The notes beneath the pieces were generated by a model. It searched no databases. It was not told the origin of the DNA and saw only the letters and a program-made list of their open reading frames with translations. Made by a program: the position numbers and the translations under genes. Shown here piece by piece: positions 8,901 to 15,911 of a stretch of 64,000 nt of DNA. Source of the stretch: Flagellimonas ochracea (GTDB lineage: Bacteria > Bacteroidota > Bacteroidia > Flavobacteriales > Flavobacteriaceae); NCBI RefSeq assembly GCF_009903685.1, contig NZ_JAAABI010000002.1, positions 912,512 through 976,511 on the forward strand. Reading direction: 5' to 3'. The first letter of the stretch is position 1, and the number at the start of each line of letters is the position of its first letter.

Positions 8901-11538
8901 CATCAAAAGTGGTGCTTTCGTCGGTCAAAAATGAGCCGTATTGTCTTGCTTTGGGTGACCGAAGTCCCACAAAATGGGAAAAGGGGGCGACTTTTTTTGA
9001 GAATACATCAATGGAAAAATCCCCTCCACCTTCAAAAACCTTGGTGGTGAAGGTAGCCTGAAGCATACCCGGAGCCTTTCCACTGACATTTATTGTTTTG
9101 TTGATCTCGAGAATACCGTTGGCATCCAATTTGGAGGATAACCATTGCAGTTCTGTTTCATTGAACGTGCGCACGGGATCTTGAAAAATATAGTCCCTCA
9201 GTTTTGGAAATGGTTGATTGGTTGGTTGTAATTGTGCATTGATATCGATTTTGAGATTTCGGGCTGGAGCACCGTGCAACCATTGCACTATGGCTTTTCC
9301 CTTGTTGTTGGTGTTGGCGTTTAGGACTTCGTCTTCAAATTGAAAATCTATTTTTAGCCTATTCGGTTTTACAGTGGCCACTTTCAAATTTTTGTTGAAT
9401 TGGGCGCCCCCCACAACAATTTTGGCATTCCAAGTACCCGTTGGAGCATTGGCTTTGGTAGGTATGGGGAAATAATAGAATTTTTCCTCTTTTTTGGCAT
9501 ACAGACCATCCGATATGTGGGCGGCATTTTGGGCAAGCACGTTGTGCTGTACCAATTTACCTCGAGCATCGGTAACTTCCAGTGCTACGGGATGGTTCTT
9601 GGGCAACGGATTTCCTTTATCGTCCAAGACAAAAGTTAGGTGAATGACATCTCCGGGGCGGTGTACTCCTCTTTCAGTATAGATGAATCCTTGTAATCCT
9701 CGTTGCAGTTCTTCGCCCGAAACATCAAACTTGCTCAGGGAAAGCGCATTGCCATCCATCAGTTTGGCATAGGCATAATTGCTGTTTTTCTCTGCTACGG
9801 CAAAGGCAATGTTCTTCTCTCCATCGTATACGGCAAACCCAGAAGCATCGGTAGTAACTTCCGCCAACAATTGCTGTTGAAAGTTGTAAAGTTTAATTAT
9901 TGCATTGGCTTCAGGCTTGGTGGTCAACAGGTTGGTGGCAGCAAAATGATAGGAACGATTATTTCCTTTTTTGACAATAAGGCCTAAATCACTTCCTAAA
10001 AGGTTGGTTGCCGCTACCCGGTCATAGTTGTAGTAAGCCTGGTGGCATGGGTTGTCCCTTTCCTGCCAATTGTAGTCATAATTTCTCCAATAATAGATTT
10101 CATTGTCCCAATACCTTTCTTCCAAAGTTTCCTGTTCCGAATCCTGAGTAGCAAATTCGTCGGGGACCTGTTCATTTTCTTTGGAATCTTCACACACATA
10201 GGTGGTATGCTCCTTTTTAAAACTAAATTCAATACGGTACAAAGATCCCGGGTCAATCTTGATTAATTCAGAAAAGTCCAGAGCATGTGCTTTCCAATAA
10301 CTGTTGTTTTCATCTCCGTTTTCCGTCAATGGAATCACTTTATAGGCTACCCTTCTTCCCACAGGCCTGAAATCTGGATTATAAGCCGGGGTAAGGTTGT
10401 TATTTTGTAGGTATTGCAATATGTTGTCCTCAAAAACTTGTATCACCCTCACTTCTACAGCTGAAAGGTTGACGGTCTCAAAATAGATGGGTGTGGATGC
10501 GGCATTGGGCAGAATGGTTCCTTTGGAAATAAGACGGACATTGGGCTTTAGTTGTTCAAAGGAGACCAGTTCCGAGAATGTGTTTTTAAGGGTAAATCCA
10601 TAGTCGCTTTTTATGCCTTCATAAGCTTGGATGCGCACTTCTCCCAAAATTCGATTGGACGGATACACCTTTAACACATTTCCATCAATCTCGTACCTTA
10701 AACTTTCGGCATTTTCCACAGTTACCAACCCATTCAGGTTTTGATTTTGTTGTAAGGGTTCCGAAAAATTCAGCGTCAAGACAGCATTGGGTGCGGAGGA
10801 AGTATGGGCATCCACAATTACAAATTTGTTTTTGCCCGGGATGGGATACTGCTCTGAGCCCTCATTTTCAATACCTAGTTGTTTTCCATTCCATCGAATG
10901 ATCAATTTACTATCGTCTGTTTTACGGGCAATACTGTCAATCTTAAAGCTAAAATATTGACCATCTGCCGACAGGTCATCCCATTTTACAGCGATGCTGT
11001 TATCGCCCTGCGTTACGGAAAGAACACCTTTTATTTTGGAGGCATCCAAGATATCTGAAGCGTCCAAGGTGCCCGACAAATATTGCCAATCCTTGCTATA
11101 AGATTGAAGGTTTCCCAAGTTGATTTTGAAATCAGGCGCAATGGTCCTGAAGCTGAACGTATATTTTTTGAAACCCGGTTCAATGTCCTCAAAAAGCTTT
11201 TTCAGGGCCAGTGTTACGGTGTACTCTGTATCTGGCCTTAAATATTCCGAAGGTTGAAAAATGAGCTCTCTCCCATTTTCCAAGATTAGCTTTCCTTTAA
11301 TTTTGGGAGAGATTTTAAGGTAGTTTTCGGGTATTTCCTGGGTCAGTTCAAATTGATCCAACTGTTGGGCCAAGGCAATTATTATCGGTGAAGAAATGCT
11401 TTGATTCCCGTGGGTATGATAGCTGATGTAGTCTTTAAATTTAAAGAGATTGTCAGTTTCGCTGGAATCTATTTTCTTTTTGCAGGAAACAACCAAAATA
11501 AGAACAGAAAGAACAAGGGTTTTGAAAGAACATGCCAT
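5980..11538 (-). CDS. Bacterial alpha-2-macroglobulin lipoprotein (YfhM-like)
   Basis: At 1852 residues this is the largest protein in the window. Bacterial alpha-2-macroglobulins are periplasmic protease traps. The N-terminus is a lipoprotein signal ending in LILVVSC, so Cys19 is the likely lipidated residue. The macroglobulin-like beta domains and a bait-region-containing core follow (VYTERGVHRPGDVIHL is a family landmark). The thioester motif GCVEQ is intact with Cys1409, followed by the helical thioester domain (WPGYGAADDWSTSYAGHFM). A C-terminal domain of about 150 residues completes it. It is the first gene of a two-gene unit with pbpC. A weak TAtCTTGG-type -7 match lies upstream, but I would not call the promoter. 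Confidence 0.93.
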   Translation of the reverse strand: MACSFKTLVLSVLILVVSCKKKIDSSETDNLFKFKDYISYHTHGNQSISSPIIIALAQQLDQFELTQEIPENYLKISPKIKGKLILENGRELIFQPSEYLRPDTEYTVTLALKKLFEDIEPGFKKYTFSFRTIAPDFKINLGNLQSYSKDWQYLSGTLDASDILDASKIKGVLSVTQGDNSIAVKWDDLSADGQYFSFKIDSIARKTDDSKLIIRWNGKQLGIENEGSEQYPIPGKNKFVIVDAHTSSAPNAVLTLNFSEPLQQNQNLNGLVTVENAESLRYEIDGNVLKVYPSNRILGEVRIQAYEGIKSDYGFTLKNTFSELVSFEQLKPNVRLISKGTILPNAASTPIYFETVNLSAVEVRVIQVFEDNILQYLQNNNLTPAYNPDFRPVGRRVAYKVIPLTENGDENNSYWKAHALDFSELIKIDPGSLYRIEFSFKKEHTTYVCEDSKENEQVPDEFATQDSEQETLEERYWDNEIYYWRNYDYNWQERDNPCHQAYYNYDRVAATNLLGSDLGLIVKKGNNRSYHFAATNLLTTKPEANAIIKLYNFQQQLLAEVTTDASGFAVYDGEKNIAFAVAEKNSNYAYAKLMDGNALSLSKFDVSGEELQRGLQGFIYTERGVHRPGDVIHLTFVLDDKGNPLPKNHPVALEVTDARGKLVQHNVLAQNAAHISDGLYAKKEEKFYYFPIPTKANAPTGTWNAKIVVGGAQFNKNLKVATVKPNRLKIDFQFEDEVLNANTNNKGKAIVQWLHGAPARNLKIDINAQLQPTNQPFPKLRDYIFQDPVRTFNETELQWLSSKLDANGILEINKTINVSGKAPGMLQATFTTKVFEGGGDFSIDVFSKKVAPFSHFVGLRSPKARQYGSFLTDESTTFDVASVNAQGNPSGHRKLKVQVFKIEWRWWWNRGRDNLSRYENAMVHRPFKELNLTTGSNGKANFSLNIPDEESGRFLIRVIDEASGHATGRTAYFYRNWWRRPVSADTESSKILIFSADKEKYALGEEATITFPSDRGGRALISIENGTEVLAQQWIETSAKETKASIPISTEMAPNAYINISLLQPHGQVSNDMPIRLYGVVPLLVENPATILEPQLTMPDVLEPEKSFKVTVSEASKKAMTYSLAVVDEGLLDLTRFQTPNIHGSFYARQALGVKTFDIFDDVMGAYSISVDNIYAIGGGGIGEGAKNRKAQRFKPVVTYLGPFTLNAGEKASHNIDMPNYVGAVRTMVVAGNQNSAYGNAEKTTPVRKPLMVLTSIPRKLSPGEKVTIPVTVFAMEPKVKNVKVSIDAGKALEPLDGTSKNIKFNAVGEQIVNFEFKVNPSSSYQTIKVSASGAGERASSETEIDVENPNPITTKSQLYTIEANGSYTVPFETFGTSGTNEAFIEFSTLPPMDFSKRMDYLLRYPHGCVEQTTSAAFPQLFLADVLDITFEKKKEIEKNIKAAIRRLGDFQTPNGGLTYWPGYGAADDWSTSYAGHFMIEAKQKGYQLPLTFLSNWLKYQKNVARQWSNQSTSYNDDLSQAYRLYTLALAQQPELASMNRLRETKNLSNEAKWRLAAAYALTGKKEVAQEIAQKANIDFVPNNYDYRTYGSVFRNQAMALETLVILGNPQQRDLAVSLAKNLSSQRWYSTQETAYALLSLAKMVMKNGGKSIDLTFTNNGKEIAVKTDRAIAQRGIAITSFKEEILISNKQGNTIYATLTQTGKLPLGQELEQRQNLNLSVTYLDAIGNSITVNELRQGTELQAQITVFNSSNDAIENLALTHIVPSGWEIVDTSYTNGSNSNNATADYIDTRDDRTHLYFDLGARKSKTFTITLNASFLGDYYLPGAQVEAMYNNNYQARNRGKWIKVVQ

Positions 11539-11755
11539 GCTGAAAAAGGATATTGATTATAAGAATTTTTTAACCATAACCAAGATAGTTAAAATTAGAT
11601 AGGAGGGAATCCAAAGTTTATGGATGGGGTGTTTAGATTTACGAATGATATTTGCAAGAAGGATGAAACATTAGGAAATATTTAGCACTCACCATCGAAT
11701 AGTGGAATAAGAAAAACTATAACTTCCATCCATTAATCAATTAAACAACCTAATC

Positions 11756-12172
11756 ATGAACAAACTTCTGGCAACACTACTATTGGTTATTGGATTGACA
11801 ACATATACCCAAGCTCAAGATTCTGATTATGATGAAGTGGTTAAAACAGTTAACTACTATCTGAATGGAGGTACCAAAAACGATTTTCAAACCCTGAAGA
11901 AGGCCTTTCACGAAACCGCAATCATGAAGTTTATTGGAAATGATGGATACACAGAGATCAATGCGCTGGAATTTTTTGAAAAAGGCATGAAACCTGGCCC
12001 TAAACAAAATAGAACCACCCGAATATCGAATATCTCCATCGCAGGAAATGCCGCAAACGCTCGATTGGAAATCGAATATCCTGATTTTACCTTCATCGAC
12101 TTTATGAACTTACTTAAGGTTGATGGAGAGTGGAAAATAGTGAGCAAAATATTTTATAGAAAAGTTGATTAA
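11756..12172 (+). CDS. Exported NTF2-fold protein (lumazine-binding-like family)
   Basis: This 138-residue protein has a signal peptide ending near TYTQAQ (residues 16-21) and one compact alpha+beta domain. The pattern (YDEVVKTVNYYLNGGTKNDFQTLKKAFHETA, then a beta-rich end with DGEWKIVSKIFYRK) fits the nuclear transport factor 2 / SnoaL superfamily, in particular the 'putative lumazine-binding' group common in Bacteroidota. No ligand or enzyme activity can be read from the sequence. The next gene encodes another small NTF2-fold protein and starts 16 bases after this stop, so they are probably co-transcribed. Confidence 0.8.
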   Translation: MNKLLATLLLVIGLTTYTQAQDSDYDEVVKTVNYYLNGGTKNDFQTLKKAFHETAIMKFIGNDGYTEINALEFFEKGMKPGPKQNRTTRISNISIAGNAANARLEIEYPDFTFIDFMNLLKVDGEWKIVSKIFYRKVD

Positions 12173-12188
12173 CCTAAAACCTTATATA

Positions 12189-12665
12189 ATGACCCTGAAA
12201 TATGTAGCAGCAATAGTATGCATAGGCATTTTCCTTACTTCTTGTCAAAATACAACGAAACAAGAAGAAACTGCAACCATCGACAATACGATTACCAAAG
12301 AAGAGGCATTGGAATTATTGCACAATTGGACAGATGCCTATCTTGAAGGAGATTCAGAACGGTTGAAGACTCTTCTCGATGATACTTGGATCTATTCCGG
12401 GAGTATAGATGGGTCGACCTCTAACAAAAGTACAACTATAACCGAATTTGAATCCGCTGATTATTCATTTGATGAAATAAAATATCAAAATTTGGATGTA
12501 CGACTCTTCGATGATATTGCTGTGGTAAGGGGTTTGGAAACCATGGTGATTTTGGGAAGCTCCAAACAAGATACCACAAAATTACGTTTACGATTTACCG
12601 ATGTTTATAGGAAAACCAATGGAGAAGTTAGGGCAATAGCAACGCATAGTTCACCAGTGGAATGA
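12189..12665 (+). CDS. NTF2/SnoaL-like (DUF4440-type) lipoprotein
   Basis: The product is 158 residues from the ATG at 12189. An upstream ATG at 12165 would add eight residues and overlap the previous gene; I prefer 12189 because it places the hydrophobic signal at the N-terminus. The signal ends in IFLTSC, a lipobox, so the protein is probably lipid-anchored. The mature part has the NTF2-fold pattern: EEALELLHNWTDAYLEGDSERLKTLLDD, then strands ending in FTDVYRKTNGEVRAIATHSS. This resembles DUF4440 proteins. Function is unknown. It converges with the TPM-domain gene, leaving 14 bases between the stops and no obvious terminator. Confidence 0.8.
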   Translation: MTLKYVAAIVCIGIFLTSCQNTTKQEETATIDNTITKEEALELLHNWTDAYLEGDSERLKTLLDDTWIYSGSIDGSTSNKSTTITEFESADYSFDEIKYQNLDVRLFDDIAVVRGLETMVILGSSKQDTTKLRLRFTDVYRKTNGEVRAIATHSSPVE

Positions 12666-12679
12666 TTGATTGGGAGACA

Positions 12680-13465
12680 TTACCATCCCCCTGAGGCGCC
12701 ACCGCCACCAAAGCCGCCGCCACCGAATCCACCACTAAAACCACCGCCACCAAAGCTGCCACTTCCAAAACCACCAGAAGAGCCTGAGCTTCGACCCATA
12801 TTGCTGAGGATAATCATGTCCCAGATATCGGGTCCTCTGCGTCTTCCTCCTTTTCCACCCCGGTTATTTCTATTTTTTCGAGATAGAATGATCATCATTA
12901 TGATAAAGATGAGTATAAGGAAAAAGACTTTCTTGGGAAACTGTGAATCCTTACCGAAGGTTCGCTCTTCTTTGAATTCACCCGTCAGGACTTGAAATAT
13001 AGCATCGGCACCTTGGTTAAGTCCCTGGTAATAATCTCCCTTCTTGAATTCCGGAATAATCACAGACTCAATTATACGCTTGGACATGATATCGGTAAGC
13101 GCTCCCTCAACTCCATATCCGGTGTTTATGGCAATTCTTCGGTCATCTTTGGCCAATAAAACCAAAACTCCATTGTCTTTATCTTCTTGCCCGATGCCCC
13201 ATTTTTGACCCCATTGTGCCCCAAGGAAATTTATGTTTTCTCCTTCGGTGGAACTAATAATGGCTAGAACAATTTGCGTTGAGGTACTGTCCGAATAGCG
13301 AATCAATTTTTGCTCCAAAGCACTACGCTGTGCAGTGGACAACAAATCTATATAATCATAAACGCTGGTCTGTTTTTGGGGTTTTTCAGGTATGGAAAAT
13401 TGCCCCCAAGCTATTGAAACAAAAAGAAAAGTTACAAGAAAACTAACCTTTGGATATGGCATCAC
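12680..13465 (-). CDS. TPM-domain membrane protein with glycine-rich tail (YgcG family)
   Basis: This 261-residue protein has a signal peptide ending near AWGQ (about residues 19-22). A TPM domain (about 35-155) contains VYDYIDLLSTAQRSALEQKL and GILVLLAKDDRR-like features (NGVLVLLAKDDRRIAINTGYG, read in two parts). A single membrane helix follows at about 178-195 (KKVFFLILIFIIMMIILS). The tail is almost entirely Gly/Ser/Phe (FGGGGFSGGFGGGGFGGG). TPM domains face the periplasm; some act as phosphatases or in photosystem II repair in plants. It is the last gene of the operon and overlaps the upstream TPM gene by 23 bases. LemA plus TPM neighbours are a recurrent combination in many bacteria. 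Confidence 0.9.
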   Translation of the reverse strand: MMPYPKVSFLVTFLFVSIAWGQFSIPEKPQKQTSVYDYIDLLSTAQRSALEQKLIRYSDSTSTQIVLAIISSTEGENINFLGAQWGQKWGIGQEDKDNGVLVLLAKDDRRIAINTGYGVEGALTDIMSKRIIESVIIPEFKKGDYYQGLNQGADAIFQVLTGEFKEERTFGKDSQFPKKVFFLILIFIIMMIILSRKNRNNRGGKGGRRRGPDIWDMIILSNMGRSSGSSGGFGSGSFGGGGFSGGFGGGGFGGGGASGGW

Positions 13466-13880
13466 TCAATTCGTTGGTATCGTTGTGGTCCCATGGGAAA
13501 TGGTCCTCCAGTTCTTTGCCTGCTCTTAAAACACCTTCAATAATACCTTGTTTGAAGTTTCCCTGCTTAAAATGGGAGGCTATAACATCTTTTGTGGCGT
13601 TCCAGAAACCTCTAGGCACGACTCGGTCGATACCCGAATCGCCATACAAAACAAACTTTTTGTCATCAACGGCTACATAGATCAATACCCCATTGGCATC
13701 TTTTGTATTGTCCATTTTTAAAAAATGAAAGAGCTGCTGAGCCCTACTGAAATGGTCTATTTTGGCAGTGGCCTCAATGTGCACACGGATTTCACCAGAT
13801 GTATTCTTTTCTGACCTTATGATGGCCTCAATAATTTCCTGCTCTTCCTCCTGCGTTAGAAATTCCTCTACGTGTGACAT
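13443..13880 (-). CDS. TPM-domain protein, cytoplasmic-type
   Basis: The 145-residue product is a lone TPM domain without signal peptide or membrane helix. Family landmarks are FLTQEEEQEIIEAIIRSEKN at the N-terminus, GEIRVHIEA, and GVLIYVAVDDKKFVLYGDSG in the middle. It ends in LEDHFPWDHNDTNELSDAIS, as TPM proteins paired with LemA often do. It starts two bases after the lemA stop and overlaps the next TPM gene, so translation is likely coupled. A lack of signal peptide suggests it is cytoplasmic unless exported by another route. The molecular role is not established. Confidence 0.88.
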   Translation of the reverse strand: MSHVEEFLTQEEEQEIIEAIIRSEKNTSGEIRVHIEATAKIDHFSRAQQLFHFLKMDNTKDANGVLIYVAVDDKKFVLYGDSGIDRVVPRGFWNATKDVIASHFKQGNFKQGIIEGVLRAGKELEDHFPWDHNDTNELSDAISKG

Positions 13881-13882
13881 GG

Positions 13883-14482
13883 CTATTCAAAATCAAAGTT
13901 TACCTCTGGCGCATCTTCGGCGCCTGGCTTGGAACTGAAAAGGGCAATGGCGTCAAAGTTTGCAATACTCGCAATGATATTGGTCGGAATTTGATTAATT
14001 TTAATATTGTAATCCCCAGCGAGGTCATTGAAACGGTTCCGTTCCACATTAATACGGTTTTCTGTTCCCTCCAATTGCGATTGCAGTTCCAAAAAGTTTT
14101 GATTGGCCTTTAGTTCCGGATACCGCTCTACGGTAACCAAAAGTCTGGATAATGCAGACGACAGGCCGGTTTGGGCTTGCTGAAATTCTGCCAGTTGTTC
14201 CGCTGTGATGTTGTTGGCATCAATGGTGGTTGAGGTTGCTTTAGCTCGAGCTTCAATAACATCGGTTAGTGTCTCACGTTCAAAATCGGCTGCCCCTTGA
14301 ACTGTTTTCACCAAGTTTCCGATAAGGTCACTCCTACGTTGATACGAACTCTCAACATTGGCCCATTGTTTGGTGGCTTGCCCTTTCATGTCAACAAGGG
14401 TGTTATTGGTGCTTACATACCAGCCTCCAAGTATAACAGCCAATACAACAAGCACAATTACTGCAAGAATGCCTTTTTTCAT
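13883..14482 (-). CDS. lemA: LemA family protein
   Basis: LemA proteins are membrane-anchored helical proteins of unknown function with the N-terminus outside. This 199-residue example has one N-terminal helix (residues 5-23) followed by a long coiled-coil-like region. Family landmarks are WANVESSYQRRSDLIGNLVK at about 41-60, ELKANQNFLELQSQLEGTEN at about 123-142 and the start of the last helix at NRFNDLAGDYN. Length is standard. It lies between merR (18 bases upstream) and the first TPM gene (2 bases downstream), inside a five-gene minus-strand operon. Confidence 0.95.
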   Translation of the reverse strand: MKKGILAVIVLVVLAVILGGWYVSTNNTLVDMKGQATKQWANVESSYQRRSDLIGNLVKTVQGAADFERETLTDVIEARAKATSTTIDANNITAEQLAEFQQAQTGLSSALSRLLVTVERYPELKANQNFLELQSQLEGTENRINVERNRFNDLAGDYNIKINQIPTNIIASIANFDAIALFSSKPGAEDAPEVNFDFE

Positions 14483-14500
14483 TTTCTGGTTTTTTAGTGT

Positions 14501-14830
14501 TTATAGTTCGTCTTTGATTTTGAGGAGTTCGGCCTTCACCTTTTGAAGTTTTCGAATCACCTCAAACTTTGAAAGTGTTTTTTGCTTCTGTTCACTCAAG
14601 TGCGTTTTTGCCCCATCCAAAGTAAACCCTCGTTCTTTCACCAAATGGTAAATCAGCTGCAGATTTTTAATATCCTCAGGAGTAAACTTACGATTGCCTT
14701 TGGCATTTTTTTTTGGCTGGAGCACATCGAATTCCTTTTCCCAAAATCGAATAAGGGAAGTATTCACACCAAAAGCCTTGGCTACTTCACCAATGCCATA
14801 ATATCGTTTTTCGGGAAGATCTATATGCAT
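14501..14830 (-). CDS. MerR family transcriptional regulator (DNA-binding protein)
   Basis: This 109-residue protein has a winged-helix MerR DNA-binding domain: YYGIGEVAKAFGVNTSLIRF at about 10-29, then RKFTPEDIKNLQLIYHLVKE and GFTLDGAKTHL. A short coiled coil of about 35 residues follows, with no ligand-binding domain, so it is probably a dimer without a small-molecule sensor. This size and architecture are typical of Bacteroidota MerR proteins encoded next to M23 peptidase and lemA genes. Its ATG overlaps the M23 stop as TAATG, a sign of translational coupling. Targets are unknown. Confidence 0.92.
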   Translation of the reverse strand: MHIDLPEKRYYGIGEVAKAFGVNTSLIRFWEKEFDVLQPKKNAKGNRKFTPEDIKNLQLIYHLVKERGFTLDGAKTHLSEQKQKTLSKFEVIRKLQKVKAELLKIKDEL

Positions 14831-15807
14831 TAATCGAGGGATTGGTTCTCTTGGTTGGCAAACTTGAGCATATTTTCAAACTCTTCTGCCGTCAAACTTC
14901 CATAGTAAAAGTTAATGGGATTGATGCGTTCCTCATCCTTAAAGACTTCATAATGCAAATGGGGCGCTTCAGATCGGCCCGTGTTACCGACAAAGCCAAT
15001 TAGATCTCCTCTTTTCACTTTTTGGCCAACGCTTACGTTGTATTTGCTCAAATGCGCATATAATGTCATATAGCCATAGCCATGGTCAATTCGGATGTGC
15101 TTGCCATATCCGGAAGATCGATTGTCTGCCCGCTTAACCTTTCCATCACCGGTAGCGTAGATGGGGACGCCCCGAGGAGCGGTAAAGTCCATCCCCCAAT
15201 GCATTTTTCTTGCTTTGGTAAAGGGGTCGGAGCGCCATCCATAACCGGATGCCATTCGTGTTAGATCCTCATTTCGGACAGGTTGAATGGCAGGAATGGA
15301 TGCCAATAATTTTTCTTTTTCCTCAGCCAATTTGGCAATTTCATCCAACGATTTGGATTGGATTACCATTTGTTTTTGAATGATGTCCAAACGCTGTGTG
15401 GCGTTGATGATTATTTCGGAATTGTTGAAACCGTCCAGGGACTTATAACGGTTAACACCACCGAAGCCGGCCCTTCGTTGTTCTTCAGGGATGGGATTGG
15501 CCTCAAAATACAAGCGATAGATGTTGTTGTCGCGATCCTCAATGTTGGCCAAGACCTGCTCCATTTGCTCCATCTTTTTGTCTATGATCTCAAATTGAAG
15601 TTCATAGTTCTGAACCTCTCGTTCCAACGATAGTTCTCTTGGGGTGTTCAACCAGCTTGTATTCAAAAGTATAATAAGGCCCAAGAATCCAAATAGGGCA
15701 GAACCAGAAAGAAACAGGAACAGATTCCTGTACTTTTTGGATTTTTTGGGTTCTATTTTCCTATAGGAAAGCGTATCCGGGTCGTAATAGTACTTAACTT
15801 TAGACAT
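14830..15807 (-). CDS. M23 family metallopeptidase (LytM-type cell-wall endopeptidase)
   Basis: The 325-residue protein begins with a basic cytoplasmic segment, a membrane helix at about 29-50 (LFLFLSGSALFGFLGLIILL), a coiled coil (about 58-175), and a C-terminal peptidase domain. Zinc and catalytic motifs are present: HWGMDFTAPRGVPI, then HGYGYMTLYAHL and HLHYEVF (HxH). Active M23 enzymes cut peptide crosslinks in peptidoglycan; the coiled coil resembles divisome-associated members. It is the first gene of the M23-merR-lemA-TPM-TPM operon, with a -7 element 47 bases upstream, and is divergent from alaS. Confidence 0.93.
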   Translation of the reverse strand: MSKVKYYYDPDTLSYRKIEPKKSKKYRNLFLFLSGSALFGFLGLIILLNTSWLNTPRELSLEREVQNYELQFEIIDKKMEQMEQVLANIEDRDNNIYRLYFEANPIPEEQRRAGFGGVNRYKSLDGFNNSEIIINATQRLDIIQKQMVIQSKSLDEIAKLAEEKEKLLASIPAIQPVRNEDLTRMASGYGWRSDPFTKARKMHWGMDFTAPRGVPIYATGDGKVKRADNRSSGYGKHIRIDHGYGYMTLYAHLSKYNVSVGQKVKRGDLIGFVGNTGRSEAPHLHYEVFKDEERINPINFYYGSLTAEEFENMLKFANQENQSLD

Positions 15808-15853
15808 GAAGGGATTTTATCCTATTTTTGCTCACTCTTCTAATCAAAACAAA

Positions 15854-15861
15854 CAAATATA
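15854..15861 (-). promoter_or_regulatory. -7 element of the M23/LemA operon
   Basis: Read on the minus strand this is TATATTTG, a perfect TAnnTTTG -7 element. It lies 47 bases upstream of the M23 start codon in the 104-base gap shared with the divergent alaS gene. No convincing TTTG -33 partner is visible. Confidence 0.5.
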
Positions 15862-15911
15862 AAAATTGTTTTGCTTAAAGTGTTAATTTTAATAAAACCC
15901 TAGCAGTTCCG

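Noticed and set aside
12666..12995. Proline-rich 109-residue plus-strand frame
   Set aside because: It is the antisense of the glycine-rich tail of the TPM protein; Pro codons mirror Gly codons.
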